Origin: Treponema brennaborense
GTDB lineage: Bacteria; Spirochaetota; Spirochaetia; Treponematales; Treponemataceae
Direction of reading: 5' to 3'
NCBI GenBank assembly: GCA_023666275.1
Contig: JAMPCJ010000006.1
Location: 81,976 to 145,975, forward strand
Length of the DNA: 64,000 bases
Shown here: piece after piece, positions 42,392 to 52,043 of the stretch
Numbering within the stretch: the stretch's first letter is position 1
How the letters are laid out: each line of letters begins with the position of its first letter
Made by a program: the position numbers and the translations under genes
Notes under the pieces: generated by a model
The model's database searches: none
Told to the model about the DNA's origin: nothing
Seen by the model: only the letters and a program-made list of their open reading frames with translations

Positions 42392-43884
42392 TTTTCGTTT
42401 CCTTGATATGAGTACCAGCGGGCATTTTCTGCCGTTATTTCCGTAAAGCCTGCGCTGCGGAATTGCTGCTTTTGCTGTTCATAGACGTCGGGATTCAGCA
42501 GAACAATAATCATCGGCTCGGCGTCCGCGATATAGTTTTTCAGAAACTGCGAAATATCTTCCGGCGAAGTTTTTTCCATTTGCGCGATGTATGTGCGGTA
42601 ATACGAAACGGATGAAGACGCCCACCAAAAACGCAGCGTTTGCAGATAATTGGCGGCGGTTTCGGCTGAAAGCAGCGTATCGTCAAGCAGCCGCTGTTTT
42701 ACGGAATTGTATTCCTGCACCGGAAAGTAATCGTGATCGAGAATCATCGCGGGAATTTCCGTTTTTGCGGCTTTTTCCCAAAACAGCAGTGCCCGCTCCG
42801 CCGCGTGTTCCGTGCCGGAAAGCATTGCGGAAAAAGCAATCCTGCCGGAATACCGTTTTGTTGCGTAGCTGCAGCTGAGGCAGTTTTCCGACGGAATGGA
42901 AAGCCGATTGTCTGCTGTCATATTTTGCACAAACTTCGATGAAGGATTATTGATAAGTTCCGTCCAAATGTCGGCGGGATAGGTGTCTTGCGGAACAATG
43001 CCCGCATCCGGACCGCGGTAATACGCGGTTACGTAAAAGCTCTGTTCGGAAATCCCCGGATCCGTCTGCACAAAGTACGCCGCTTTCTGAAACGGACGCA
43101 TCGTCTGCTGCGGATAATCGGCTGCCGCGGAATTTTGCGAATTCCGTTTCCAGCCGCCGAATATTTTTTCTGCAAGTTTCACCACCTGCTCGCGGCTGAC
43201 GTCTCCGCCGATAAAAAGCGCGGTGTTTTCCGGCACGTACCAATTTTTTTGAATATCCCGCAGCTGTTCGACCGTAGCGTTTTTTACGTTTTCGGGATTT
43301 CCTGCGGGATCCGTCTTCCATGGATAATCCGGAAATAAATTGCGCAGTATAAATGAGCTGCGGATATTCGAGGGAGAAGCCGCCGTTCCCGTTATTTCGG
43401 ATAAGACAACCGCTTTTTCGTTTTCAAGTTCCGTTTCGTTGAGCAGCGGCGTTCTGACCGCGTAAGACCAAAATTCCATGCCTTGCTTTAAAAGCGCGGA
43501 CGGCACGGTAAAATAATAATTGACATATTCGTCCGCTGTCGAACCGTTCCAATCGGATACGCCCAGGTCGGAGAGCGCTTTTTGCACGGCGGCGGCTGTT
43601 CGGTATTTGCTGTTCCCTTTAAACATCATGTGCTCATACAAATGAAACAAGCCGGCTGTTTCCGGCGTCTGCGAAATCCCTCCGGTGCGGACCGCAATCT
43701 CGATGTATGCCAGCGGGACTGCGGAATTTTCGGCAGTGAAAATTTCCAGACCGTTTGAAAGCGTATCATGATAAAAAAAGTCCGCATCCGATTCGGCAGT
43801 ATCCTCATCCGCAAAAATGCGCGCGAAAGACAGCAGACAGCATGCCGCGCAGAAAATAATTGTTTTTTTTCCGTGGAATATCAT
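42388..43884 (-). CDS. Active M16 zinc peptidase
   Basis: A 498-aa exported peptidase with a signal peptide ([17 protein letters not shown]). The inverted zinc motif HLYEH is at about 81-85, and the downstream acidic ligand is in [11 protein letters not shown]. It probably forms a heterodimer with the adjacent inactive subunit, as other M16B pairs do, and degrades peptides in the periplasm. TATAGT lies 6 nt before the ATG; AGAGG directly before the ATG is too close to act as a normal ribosome-binding site. Confidence 0.9.
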   Translation of the reverse strand: MIFHGKKTIIFCAACCLLSFARIFADEDTAESDADFFYHDTLSNGLEIFTAENSAVPLAYIEIAVRTGGISQTPETAGLFHLYEHMMFKGNSKYRTAAAVQKALSDLGVSDWNGSTADEYVNYYFTVPSALLKQGMEFWSYAVRTPLLNETELENEKAVVLSEITGTAASPSNIRSSFILRNLFPDYPWKTDPAGNPENVKNATVEQLRDIQKNWYVPENTALFIGGDVSREQVVKLAEKIFGGWKRNSQNSAAADYPQQTMRPFQKAAYFVQTDPGISEQSFYVTAYYRGPDAGIVPQDTYPADIWTELINNPSSKFVQNMTADNRLSIPSENCLSCSYATKRYSGRIAFSAMLSGTEHAAERALLFWEKAAKTEIPAMILDHDYFPVQEYNSVKQRLLDDTLLSAETAANYLQTLRFWWASSSVSYYRTYIAQMEKTSPEDISQFLKNYIADAEPMIIVLLNPDVYEQQKQQFRSAGFTEITAENARWYSYQGNEK

Positions 43885-43890
43885 ACCTCT

Positions 43891-43968
43891 ACTATATCAG
43901 AAAGACAGTATTTCAGCAGCCGCAGTTTTTATGTTTTTCTTGATTTCTTTGTTCTTTATTCGTACATT
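43891..43968. promoter_or_regulatory. Divergent promoter region between M16 and clpB
   Basis: For clpB (+): TTGATT (43940-43945), 17 bp, TACATT (43963-43968), then 6 nt to the ATG, no Shine-Dalgarno. For the M16 operon (-): TATAGT (43896-43891), then 6 nt to the ATG. No CIRCE-type heat-shock operator is seen. Confidence 0.55.
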
Positions 43969-43974
43969 TACAGT

Positions 43975-46554
43975 ATGAAATACGATCAATTTACATTGAA
44001 AATGCAGGATGCGGTGCAGACGGCGAATTCTTTGGCACAGCAGTCCGATCATAGCGAAATAGGAACAGAGCACATGCTGAAAGCGCTGCTCGAACAGGAA
44101 GGCGGTGTTGTTCCGCCGCTTGTGGAACGCATCGGCGTAAATCCGCGGCTTTTGCTGACGGAAATAGATGATTTGCTTTCCCGCTGTCCGCGCATTACGG
44201 GAAGCAATGCGCAAATATCTTTTTCGCCTGAAGCGCAGAAAATTCTTGCCAATGCGGAAAAAGAAGTTTCCGCGCTGAAGGACGAATATCTTTCCACGGA
44301 GCATTTTTTTCTTGCCGCCGCGCAGTCGGACGGCCGCTGCGGCGAATTGCTGAAGCGGAACGGCATTACGCGGAATACGATTCTCGAAGCGCTGAAAGCC
44401 GTCCGCGGCAACCAGCGCGTAACAAACCAAGACCCCGAAGCTACGATGCAGGCGCTTGAAAAATACTGCCGCGACCTTACCGCGCTGGCGCGGCAGGAAA
44501 AAATAGATCCGGTTATCGGCAGGGACGAAGAAATCCGCCGCGTTATGCAGGTGCTTTCGCGCCGCACGAAAAACAATCCGGTGCTCATCGGCGAACCTGG
44601 CGTCGGAAAAACAGCCATTGCGGAAGGACTCGCGCGCCGTATCGTTTCCGGCGATGTTCCCGACAGCCTGAAAGATAAGCAGCTTTTGTCGCTTGACCTC
44701 GGAGCGCTCGTTGCCGGCGCGAAATTCCGCGGAGAATTCGAAGAGCGATTGAAAAGCGTCATTCAAGACGTGCAGAAATCCGAAGGCAGAATAATCCTGT
44801 TTATCGACGAACTGCATACGCTTGTCGGTGCGGGCGCAGCAGAAGGTTCAATGGACGCTTCCAATATGCTTAAGCCGGCGCTTGCCCGCGGCGAGCTTCA
44901 CGTAATCGGTGCGACGACGCTCGACGAATACCGCAAATACATCGAAAAAGATTCCGCGCTGGAACGCCGTTTTCAGCAGGTGTATTGTGCGGAACCGTCG
45001 GTCGAAGATTCGATTGCGATTTTGCGCGGATTAAAGGAAAAGTACGAAGTGCATCACGGCGTTCGCATCAAAGACGAAGCGCTTGTCGCCGCTGCGGTGC
45101 TGTCCAATCGGTATATCACCAGCCGTTTTCTGCCGGATAAAGCGATTGACTTGGTGGATGAAGCGGCAAGCCGGCTGAAAATGGAAATAGAAAGTCAGCC
45201 GACGGAACTCGATCAAGTGGAGCGGCGCATTCTTCAGCTGAATATCGAAAAGCAGGCGCTTTCCAAAGAAACGGATCAGGCATCTGTCGAACGGCTTGAA
45301 AAACTCGAAAAAGAGCTCGCGGAGCTTTCGTCAAAACAGCAGGCGATGCGCTTATGCTGGGAAAACGAAAAAAAACGCATCGACGAAGGACGTCAGCTGA
45401 AAGAGAAATTGGAACAGCTGCATAACGATGAAATACGCTATACGCGCGAAGGAAATCTGAATAAAGCCGCGGAAATAAAATACGGACTTATTCCCGATAT
45501 CGAACGCAAGCTTGCCGCCATGACGGATGCAGATGATTCCGGTAAGGAAAACAGCTTGCTGCGGGAAGAAGTTTCCGAAGAAGACATTGCGCGCGTCGTT
45601 TCCAGCTGGACAGGCATACCGGTAAGCAAAATGATGGCAAGCGAACAGCAGAAATATCTCGAACTTGAAAGCGTGCTGCACAAGCGCGTGGTAGGACAAA
45701 ACGAAGCTGTCGTAAAAGTTGCGGATGCTATCAGGCGCAACAGGGCAGGGCTTTCCGACGAAAATAAGCCGCTCGGCAGTTTTTTGTTCATCGGTCCTAC
45801 CGGCGTCGGAAAAACGGAACTCGCCAAAACGCTTGCCGATTTTTTGTTCAACGACGAAAAAGCGCTCACCCGCATCGATATGAGTGAATATATGGAAAAA
45901 TTCGCCGTCAGCAGGCTGATCGGAGCGCCGCCCGGCTATGTGGGCTACGATGAAGGCGGTCAGCTTACCGAAGCCGTCCGCCGCCGTCCGTACAGTGTCG
46001 TGCTGTTCGATGAAATCGAAAAAGCGCACCCCGATGTTTTCAACGTGCTTCTGCAAGTGCTTGACGACGGCCGCCTCACAGATTCGCAGGGACGCCTTAT
46101 CGATTTCAAAAATACGATCATTATTATGACGAGCAATCTCGGAAGCGATCTTATTTTGCAGGCGGATACAAATGAAAAACTCAAGGAACTTGCGCCGAAA
46201 ATCCATGATATGCTCAATTCATCGTTCCGGCCGGAATTTATCAACCGCATTGACGAAGTTATAACGTTCAGCCGGCTCGATCATTCGTGCATAGAATCCA
46301 TTGTGCGCAATCAGCTTGCGCGCGTCGCGCTCAGACTCGAAAGCCGGCGGCTGAAACTTTCCGTAACCGACGACGCCGTGCGCTTCCTCGCCGATGCGGG
46401 ATACGATCCGCTGTTCGGCGCCCGTCCCGTGAAACGGGCAGTGCAGACATACCTTGAAAATCCGCTTTCAAAGGAATTGATTGCCGGCAAATACAGCGAA
46501 GACACTACCATTGTGGTGAAAAAATCACCGGACGGAGATCTTGCGTTTGCCTGA
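43975..46554 (+). CDS. clpB: Chaperone ClpB (AAA+ disaggregase)
   Basis: An 859-aa hexameric disaggregase that works with DnaK. The N-domain (1-145) begins [18 protein letters not shown]. Walker A1 is GEPGVGKT (about 206-213). The coiled-coil M-domain lies around 400-525 ([20 protein letters not shown]) and separates ClpB from ClpC. Walker A2 is GPTGVGKT, and arginine-finger and sensor regions ([10 protein letters not shown]) are intact. The start is ATG 43975; there is no ribosome-binding site, and a promoter ends 6 nt before it. Confidence 0.95.
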   Translation: MKYDQFTLKMQDAVQTANSLAQQSDHSEIGTEHMLKALLEQEGGVVPPLVERIGVNPRLLLTEIDDLLSRCPRITGSNAQISFSPEAQKILANAEKEVSALKDEYLSTEHFFLAAAQSDGRCGELLKRNGITRNTILEALKAVRGNQRVTNQDPEATMQALEKYCRDLTALARQEKIDPVIGRDEEIRRVMQVLSRRTKNNPVLIGEPGVGKTAIAEGLARRIVSGDVPDSLKDKQLLSLDLGALVAGAKFRGEFEERLKSVIQDVQKSEGRIILFIDELHTLVGAGAAEGSMDASNMLKPALARGELHVIGATTLDEYRKYIEKDSALERRFQQVYCAEPSVEDSIAILRGLKEKYEVHHGVRIKDEALVAAAVLSNRYITSRFLPDKAIDLVDEAASRLKMEIESQPTELDQVERRILQLNIEKQALSKETDQASVERLEKLEKELAELSSKQQAMRLCWENEKKRIDEGRQLKEKLEQLHNDEIRYTREGNLNKAAEIKYGLIPDIERKLAAMTDADDSGKENSLLREEVSEEDIARVVSSWTGIPVSKMMASEQQKYLELESVLHKRVVGQNEAVVKVADAIRRNRAGLSDENKPLGSFLFIGPTGVGKTELAKTLADFLFNDEKALTRIDMSEYMEKFAVSRLIGAPPGYVGYDEGGQLTEAVRRRPYSVVLFDEIEKAHPDVFNVLLQVLDDGRLTDSQGRLIDFKNTIIIMTSNLGSDLILQADTNEKLKELAPKIHDMLNSSFRPEFINRIDEVITFSRLDHSCIESIVRNQLARVALRLESRRLKLSVTDDAVRFLADAGYDPLFGARPVKRAVQTYLENPLSKELIAGKYSEDTTIVVKKSPDGDLAFA

Positions 46555-46623
46555 TTCCGCCGCATTTGTTTTGCCGCGTTTTTGTTTTGCAAAGCGCCGG
46601 TTTTAAGCGCCGCCGTCAATGTA

Positions 46624-48267
46624 CTAAATGGAATACTTTATTTTTTTATTGTCGTTTCGGTAGTACCGGCGGCGCAAATCCCGTATGCTTTCGTCTTTCA
46701 GGTAATCGTCGAAATTCATCATGCGGTCGATGACGCCTTCCGGCGTTATTTCAATGATGCGGTTTGCGATGGAACTGATGAATTCATGGTCATGACTGTT
46801 GAACAGAACAACGCCGGGAAACTGCGTCAGCGCATCATTCAAGCTGGTAATGGCTTCCAAATCGAGATGGTTTGTCGGTTCATCCAGAATAAGCACGTTT
46901 GCGCCCGTAAGCATCAGTTTGGACAGCATGCAGCGGACTTTTTCTCCGCCGGAAAGAACTTTTACCGGCTTCATCGATTCGTCGCCGGTAAACAGCATAC
47001 GTCCCAAAAAGCTTCTCACGTAGGCATCATCCTGTTCCGGCGAATACTGGCGCAGCCAATCCGTTATGGAAAGATCGTTATTAAAATACGGCGCGCTGTC
47101 CCTGCCGAGGTAAGCGTGAGTTACGGTCTGCCCCCAGTAATATTCGCCGGAATCGCTTTGAATAACGCCGGAAATAATATCAAACAGCGCGGATTTTGAT
47201 TTATGTTCCAATCCGACAAATGCTATTTTGTCCGTTCTGTTTACGGTCATGGAAAAATCGCGGAGCAGCGGAATTCCGTCCGCGGCGTAATTGAGTTTTT
47301 CTATACGCAGCACATTGTTCCCGATTTCGCGGTTCGGTTTGAAGTTAACATAAGGAAATTTCCTGCTTGTTACCGGCAGTTCTTCAAGCACAAGTTTGTC
47401 ATAGATTTTCTTGCGGCTTGTCGCCTGGCGGGATTTCGCCGCGTTTGACGCGAATCTGAGAATGAATTCTTTCAGATCCTTCATTTTTTCTTCGCGCTTT
47501 TTTGCCTGATCCTTTGCCTGGCGCTGCATAATCTGGCTCATTTGATACCAAAAATCATAATTTCCGCTGAACATACTGATTTTTCCGTAATCAATGTCGC
47601 AGATGCAGGTACATATTGTATTGAGAAAATGCCGGTCATGGCTTACGACAATAACGATATTCGGAAAATCCAGCAGAAAATCTTCCAGCCAGGAAATCGA
47701 TTCGAGATCGAGACCGTTTGTCGGTTCGTCAAGGAGCAGGATATCCGGTTCTCCGTAAATTGCCTGCGCAAGCAGCACGCGCACTTTCTGCGCTTCGGAA
47801 AGCTCATCCATCATGCGGTCATGATATTCTTCTTCCAAGCCGAGCCCCGAAAGCATCTGTTCTATTTGGTTTTCTGCCTCCCAGCCGCCGAGTTCCGAAA
47901 ACTCGGCTTCCAGTTCGGACGCGCGGATTCCGTCGGCTTCGCTGAAATCTTCTTTTTCGTAAACGGCTTCGCGTTCTTTGAAGCATCGGTACAAAGCGGG
48001 ATGCCCCATCATAACCGTGTCTTTGACGGAATACCGATCAAACGCGAAATGGTCCTGCTTCAGTACGGCAAGGCGCTGATCGCTGGAAACGGAAATTTGG
48101 CCGCCGTCGTGTTCTATTTCTCCGGAAAGAACTTTCAGAAATGTCGATTTTCCGGCGCCGTTTGCGCCGATGATGCCGTAGCAGTTCCCTTCGGTAAATT
48201 TCAAATTAACGTCTTTGAATAAAAGCTGCTCGCCGAATTTCAGGCTTACATCGCTTACTGTTATCAT
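46624..48267 (-). CDS. ABC-F family ATPase with a degenerate second P-loop
   Basis: A 547-aa tandem-ATPase protein without membrane domain, so of the ribosome-acting ABC-F group (YbiT/Uup type). Domain 1 has GANGAGKST (about 34-42), an unusual signature LSEAQKVRV and Walker B ILLLDEPTNGLDLE. The linker is rich in Lys/Arg (RQAKDQAKKREEKMKDLK). In domain 2 the P-loop reads GLEHKSKSALF instead of GxxxxGK(S/T), while its signature LSGGEKVR and Walker B LILDEPTNHLD are normal. GAGGA spaced 7 nt precedes the ATG. Confidence 0.9.
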   Translation of the reverse strand: MITVSDVSLKFGEQLLFKDVNLKFTEGNCYGIIGANGAGKSTFLKVLSGEIEHDGGQISVSSDQRLAVLKQDHFAFDRYSVKDTVMMGHPALYRCFKEREAVYEKEDFSEADGIRASELEAEFSELGGWEAENQIEQMLSGLGLEEEYHDRMMDELSEAQKVRVLLAQAIYGEPDILLLDEPTNGLDLESISWLEDFLLDFPNIVIVVSHDRHFLNTICTCICDIDYGKISMFSGNYDFWYQMSQIMQRQAKDQAKKREEKMKDLKEFILRFASNAAKSRQATSRKKIYDKLVLEELPVTSRKFPYVNFKPNREIGNNVLRIEKLNYAADGIPLLRDFSMTVNRTDKIAFVGLEHKSKSALFDIISGVIQSDSGEYYWGQTVTHAYLGRDSAPYFNNDLSITDWLRQYSPEQDDAYVRSFLGRMLFTGDESMKPVKVLSGGEKVRCMLSKLMLTGANVLILDEPTNHLDLEAITSLNDALTQFPGVVLFNSHDHEFISSIANRIIEITPEGVIDRMMNFDDYLKDESIRDLRRRYYRNDNKKIKYSI

Positions 48268-48315
48268 CTGTTATTCCTCATTGTATTTGAATCCGTGCGA
48301 TCAAGGCGGCGCAGT

Positions 48316-50091
48316 TCAGGAATTGCGCTTGAATAACGAACGGATTTTTCCGAGCAGTCCGAATGACTGCACGCCTTTTTGTTCCTGCGGTCTGCGCTGC
48401 CGGCTGCCGGCCGCCGCTTTTTGCCGTTCGCCGTCATGCCGGACGCTTTTAGCCGCGTTTTTGCCGTTCCGCGGCGTATTCCGCGCATTTTTTGCGGCGG
48501 CGGATTTTCTGTTTTTTCCGCCGGAATCGGAATGCGCTGCGGTGTTTGCAGCGCGTTTTGCCGTTTCCGTGTTCGGCGCCGAAGCGGATGAAGCCGCCGA
48601 CGCGTACTTTTCTTTGTACAGTTTCATGCGTTCCTCAAAAGAAAGCGCCGAAAGTTCCGCCGCGTTTATTCCTATTGCGGCAGACGGATTTTTCTGCCTG
48701 CGTTTATCTTCTTTTGCGTTTCGGCGCGGCTGACGTTTTGTATCTTTATCACTACGCGCAAATTCTCCGGCTCCGGTGGCAGCTCTGATGCTGTCCCTGG
48801 TTTTTGTTCCGTCTATGCGGTTCTGCTTTGAAAAACGGCGTTCTTTGCCGTTTCCGCGCGCCGTTCTTTCGCGGTTCCCCGATCGTTCCCTGTGTGTTCT
48901 GTCTTCTCGGCGGTCCGAAAACACTTCCGTGTGTATGTACATGCCGTCGCTTTTATCGTCCGCGAACAGAGATTCTTCCGCCATTTCGGACGGAATGGAG
49001 CCGCCGATATAGCGTTCTATCGGCGGCAGATTGTAGACGTCTTGTTCGCTGCAGAACGTGTATGCTTTTCCGGTTTTCCCTGCGCGGGCGGTGCGTCCTA
49101 TTCTGTGCACGTAATTTTCGGGTTCATTCGGGAGATCGTAATTTATCACCATTGCCAAATCGCTGACGTCTATGCCGCGCGCGGCGACATCTGTTGCGAC
49201 AAGACAGGCAAGTTCTCCGCGTTTGAAAGAATTAAGCACTTGCAGGCGTTTCGACTGCGGCAGATCTCCGATAATGAATTCGCTTTTTATGCCGTTTATT
49301 ACAAGCCGCTTGGAAACAACCTCGCAGGAACGTTTTGTGTTGCAGAATATAATCACGCTTTCGGGTTTTTCGTTTTGCATGATGCCGACAAGCAGCTTCA
49401 TTTTATTGTCGCTTGAAACATGCAGCAATGTTTGATCGATTTCATCGACAGTTACGTTGTCGGCTTCTATCGTTATTTCTTTTGCCTCAAGCGTGTATTC
49501 CCAGGCAAGGTTTTTCACGTACGTATTCAATGTCGCGCTGAAAAGCATCGTCTGGCGTTTTTCGGGCTGGGGAAGCACTTTTATGAGCGTGCGCAAATCG
49601 GGATAAAAGCCCATATCAAACATGCGGTCGGCTTCGTCAATAACAAGAAACGAAACTTCGCTTAAATCCAGCGTGCCCGATTTCTGCAAATCGATGACGC
49701 GCCCCGGCGTTCCGACGATAATATCGATATTTTGTTTTATCGCCGCGGTTTGGCGCGAATATCCGACGCCGCCGTAAAAACTCGCGGCTTTCAGCGCCGT
49801 GCAGGAAAGCAGCAAATCCGCTTCCTGCTCCACTTGCGCCGCGAGTTCCCGTGTCGGAACAAGAATCAGCGCTTTTTTGCCCTTGTTTTCCGCTGCTGCC
49901 GTCAATTCCTGAATAATCGGCACAAGATACGCCGCGGTTTTTCCTGTTCCCGTCTGCGACTGTACATACAAATCCGTTCCGTTAAGGGCGTTTTTCAGCA
50001 CCTGTTCCTGAACAGGCGTGCAGGCGGTATATCCTGCTTTTTCAAGACCTTTCATAAGATCGCTGTTAAGATTGAATTCGGTAAAATCCAT
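48316..50091 (-). CDS. DEAD-box RNA helicase with long basic tail
   Basis: A 591-aa RhlE/CshA-like helicase. Q-motif region FTEFNLNSDLMKGLEKAGY, motif I SQTGTGKT (about 45-52), PTRELAAQ, DEAD in VIDEADRMFDMGF, SAT in LFSATLN, and HRIGRTARAG are all present. From about residue 390 the chain is a disordered tail rich in Arg, Lys, Ala, Ser and Asn, probably for RNA binding. AAGGATT precedes the ATG. An unusual inverted repeat lies in its leader. Confidence 0.92.
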   Translation of the reverse strand: MDFTEFNLNSDLMKGLEKAGYTACTPVQEQVLKNALNGTDLYVQSQTGTGKTAAYLVPIIQELTAAAENKGKKALILVPTRELAAQVEQEADLLLSCTALKAASFYGGVGYSRQTAAIKQNIDIIVGTPGRVIDLQKSGTLDLSEVSFLVIDEADRMFDMGFYPDLRTLIKVLPQPEKRQTMLFSATLNTYVKNLAWEYTLEAKEITIEADNVTVDEIDQTLLHVSSDNKMKLLVGIMQNEKPESVIIFCNTKRSCEVVSKRLVINGIKSEFIIGDLPQSKRLQVLNSFKRGELACLVATDVAARGIDVSDLAMVINYDLPNEPENYVHRIGRTARAGKTGKAYTFCSEQDVYNLPPIERYIGGSIPSEMAEESLFADDKSDGMYIHTEVFSDRREDRTHRERSGNRERTARGNGKERRFSKQNRIDGTKTRDSIRAATGAGEFARSDKDTKRQPRRNAKEDKRRQKNPSAAIGINAAELSALSFEERMKLYKEKYASAASSASAPNTETAKRAANTAAHSDSGGKNRKSAAAKNARNTPRNGKNAAKSVRHDGERQKAAAGSRQRRPQEQKGVQSFGLLGKIRSLFKRNS

Positions 50092-50100
50092 AGGAATCCT

Positions 50101-50200
50101 TGTTTTCGTATATATAAATTAGGGGACGCGTACTGCTGTTCCGCGGTGCCGTGAAAACGGGCTGCCCCTCATACACTGCGAATTGAAAAATACGAAAACA
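50101..50200 (-). promoter_or_regulatory. Structured leader of the DEAD-box gene
   Basis: Arms TGTTTTCGTAT (50101-50111) and ATACGAAAACA (50190-50200) enclose about 78 nt, with an inner AGGGG/CCCCT pair (50121-50125 and 50165-50169). On the mRNA the 3' arm touches the ribosome-binding site. A -10 TATAGT (50207-50202) lies just upstream. The remaining gap to 50338 shows nothing else. Confidence 0.55.
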
Positions 50201-50338
50201 CTATATCATTTTCGGGCTTTTTATGGAAGTAAGCAGCCCGTATTGCGCAGCAATTTATGCAGCGGCGCAATCGACGCAATCGCGCAGCGTAAATTCGGCG
50301 GCGGAGTACTGCGGCAGCCGAAACCGCGGCAGTCCGTT

Positions 50339-51703
50339 TTACTTGAACCGCAGACGAAAAAACAATCGTGCGGCGGCATCTGCGGCTTTTTTTAACGGAT
50401 TGCCCTCCGCTGCGGAACGTTCGGCAACAAGCGGCACCGTTTCAAGCGGCACCGAACCGAGCATGTAGGTTGCCGTGCCGTATTCCGTGCCGGCGGCGAC
50501 AGGCGCGTTCAAAAAAGACGGCAGCGAAACATGCACGGCAAGCGGCGTTTCCGCATCGGTGCCGGCAATATGCGGAACGGTAAGGGGAGCGCCGTTCGCC
50601 GGAACAAGCCGAACTGCGCGCGTTTTTCCTTTTGCGCCGAAAACCGGCAGCACGGACGCGGCATCGGGTTTTTGTGCGGAATGAAAACCGGCAAAAGCCC
50701 ATTCCATGAGCGCGGTTCCGTCCTGCAAACGGAATGCGTTGCCCTCGGCGCTGTTTTCTCCGGGACCGAGCATGGTAATCGAAATGTAGCGCGTTCCGTT
50801 CCGTTCGGCTGTCAGCGCGAGATTGTATTTCGATTCGTAAATAAATCCCGTTTTCAAGCCGTCGGCGCCCGCAAGCTTTCCGAGCAGCTTATTGGTATTA
50901 TATTGAACAATCGGCTGCGCGCCGTTTCCGCGAAGATGCTGCGGCAGATTATGTTCCTGCGGAAAAGCAATCATTTTCCGCGCATGAAATTTTTCAAGCG
51001 CGTAAGGAAAGCGGCTGATATACACGCGCGCAAATGCGGAAAATTCCCGTGCGGTGGTAACGTTTTTTTCGCTGTATCCCGAAGGTTCTTCAAAATGCGT
51101 TTTTTGCAGTCCGAGTTTCCGCGCTTCTTCATTCATGCGTTCGACGAATGCGGATACCGTTCCGCCGAAATAGTGCGCAACGGCAGCAGCCGCATCGTTG
51201 CCCGACGCGACGGCAAGCCCCGTCAGCAGTTCTTCGAGCGTAACGATTTGTCCTTCCGCGAGAAACATCAGCGAAGAATCCGGCGGCATATTGACAGCCC
51301 AGCATTCCGGCGGCAGCGGCACAACGTCCGAAAATGCCGCGCGTCCCGCTTCTATTTCCTGCATCGCGATGTACATGACGAACAATTTTGTCATGGAAGC
51401 AGGCGGAATTATTTCATCGGCGTTTTTTTCATACAAAATGCAGCCGTTCGCGGCGTCGATCAAAACGGCGGAATGCGCATGTATGAAAAGATCGGGCGGC
51501 ACAAGCGAATACGGCAGCGGCGAAACAAGCGGCTGCGGATATAATTGCCGTATGTCCGCGTCTGCGGGATTTTCTTGCGGATGAAACGACGCCGGCGCGT
51601 TTACAAATGCACGAACGCGCAGTGCAGTGAACAGTGCCGAAAACGCGAGGCACGCGGCGGCAATCGCGGTAATTCGGACGGGAAACGCTTTTTTGAAATT
51701 CAT
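50339..51703 (-). CDS. D-alanyl-D-alanine carboxypeptidase (DacA/PBP5-like)
   Basis: A 454-aa exported serine peptidase that trims the terminal D-Ala of peptidoglycan stems. The N-terminal helix is a signal or anchor (ITAIAAACLAFSALFTAL). The three catalytic motifs are intact: SMTK (103-106), SGN (167-169) and KTG (284-286). A C-terminal beta-domain of about 110 residues follows. TATATT (51716-51711) lies 7 nt before the ATG and no Shine-Dalgarno is seen. Confidence 0.92.
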   Translation of the reverse strand: MNFKKAFPVRITAIAAACLAFSALFTALRVRAFVNAPASFHPQENPADADIRQLYPQPLVSPLPYSLVPPDLFIHAHSAVLIDAANGCILYEKNADEIIPPASMTKLFVMYIAMQEIEAGRAAFSDVVPLPPECWAVNMPPDSSLMFLAEGQIVTLEELLTGLAVASGNDAAAAVAHYFGGTVSAFVERMNEEARKLGLQKTHFEEPSGYSEKNVTTAREFSAFARVYISRFPYALEKFHARKMIAFPQEHNLPQHLRGNGAQPIVQYNTNKLLGKLAGADGLKTGFIYESKYNLALTAERNGTRYISITMLGPGENSAEGNAFRLQDGTALMEWAFAGFHSAQKPDAASVLPVFGAKGKTRAVRLVPANGAPLTVPHIAGTDAETPLAVHVSLPSFLNAPVAAGTEYGTATYMLGSVPLETVPLVAERSAAEGNPLKKAADAAARLFFRLRFK

Positions 51704-51905
51704 GCAAACGAATATAGCACACTCGGCAAAGAAAATAAATATAAATGCCGCCCTGTTTTATTGCGTGAGTGCATTTTCGCCATTGCAAAACGGAGCGTTT
51801 TGTCCTGTATTATCCTAATTTTCGGCTGAAAAAACCAATAATCTGCTAGTACGCTTAATATAAGAAACAAAAATAGAATGCCGCGCTGCATTCAGGCGTT
51901 TCCGA

Positions 51906-51949
51906 AAACAATCACCGCGAAAATCAATGCTTTCCGAAAATGATTGTTT
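51906..51949. repeat. Dispersed hairpin element, copy B
   Basis: AAACAATCA (51906-51914) and TGATTGTTT (51941-51949) around a 26-nt loop ending TTTCCGAAAA, the same loop length and end as copy A at 27713. It lies in the 340-bp gap 51704-52043 before the pectate lyase gene. No gene is seen in the rest of that gap. Confidence 0.65.
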
Positions 51950-52043
51950 CATGCGTTTTTCGCACATACGCTGATAAAACAATGCGCGGCGCGGCTCGAA
52001 AACAAAGACTGCATACAGACACATCTGCGAAAAAGGGGACGGT

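Noticed and set aside
43768-43974. 69-residue N-terminal extension of ClpB
   Set aside because: It runs antisense into the M16 signal-peptide region, and ClpB normally starts at MKYDQFT-like sequence.
43885-43974. CIRCE-type heat-shock operator in front of clpB
   Set aside because: No TTAGCACTC-N9-GAGTGCTAA-like inverted repeat is present in the 90-bp divergent gap.
45352-46206. Open frame of 284 codons antisense to clpB
   Set aside because: Shadow of the clpB second ATPase domain: Phe/Arg-rich, no ribosome-binding site, no family pattern.
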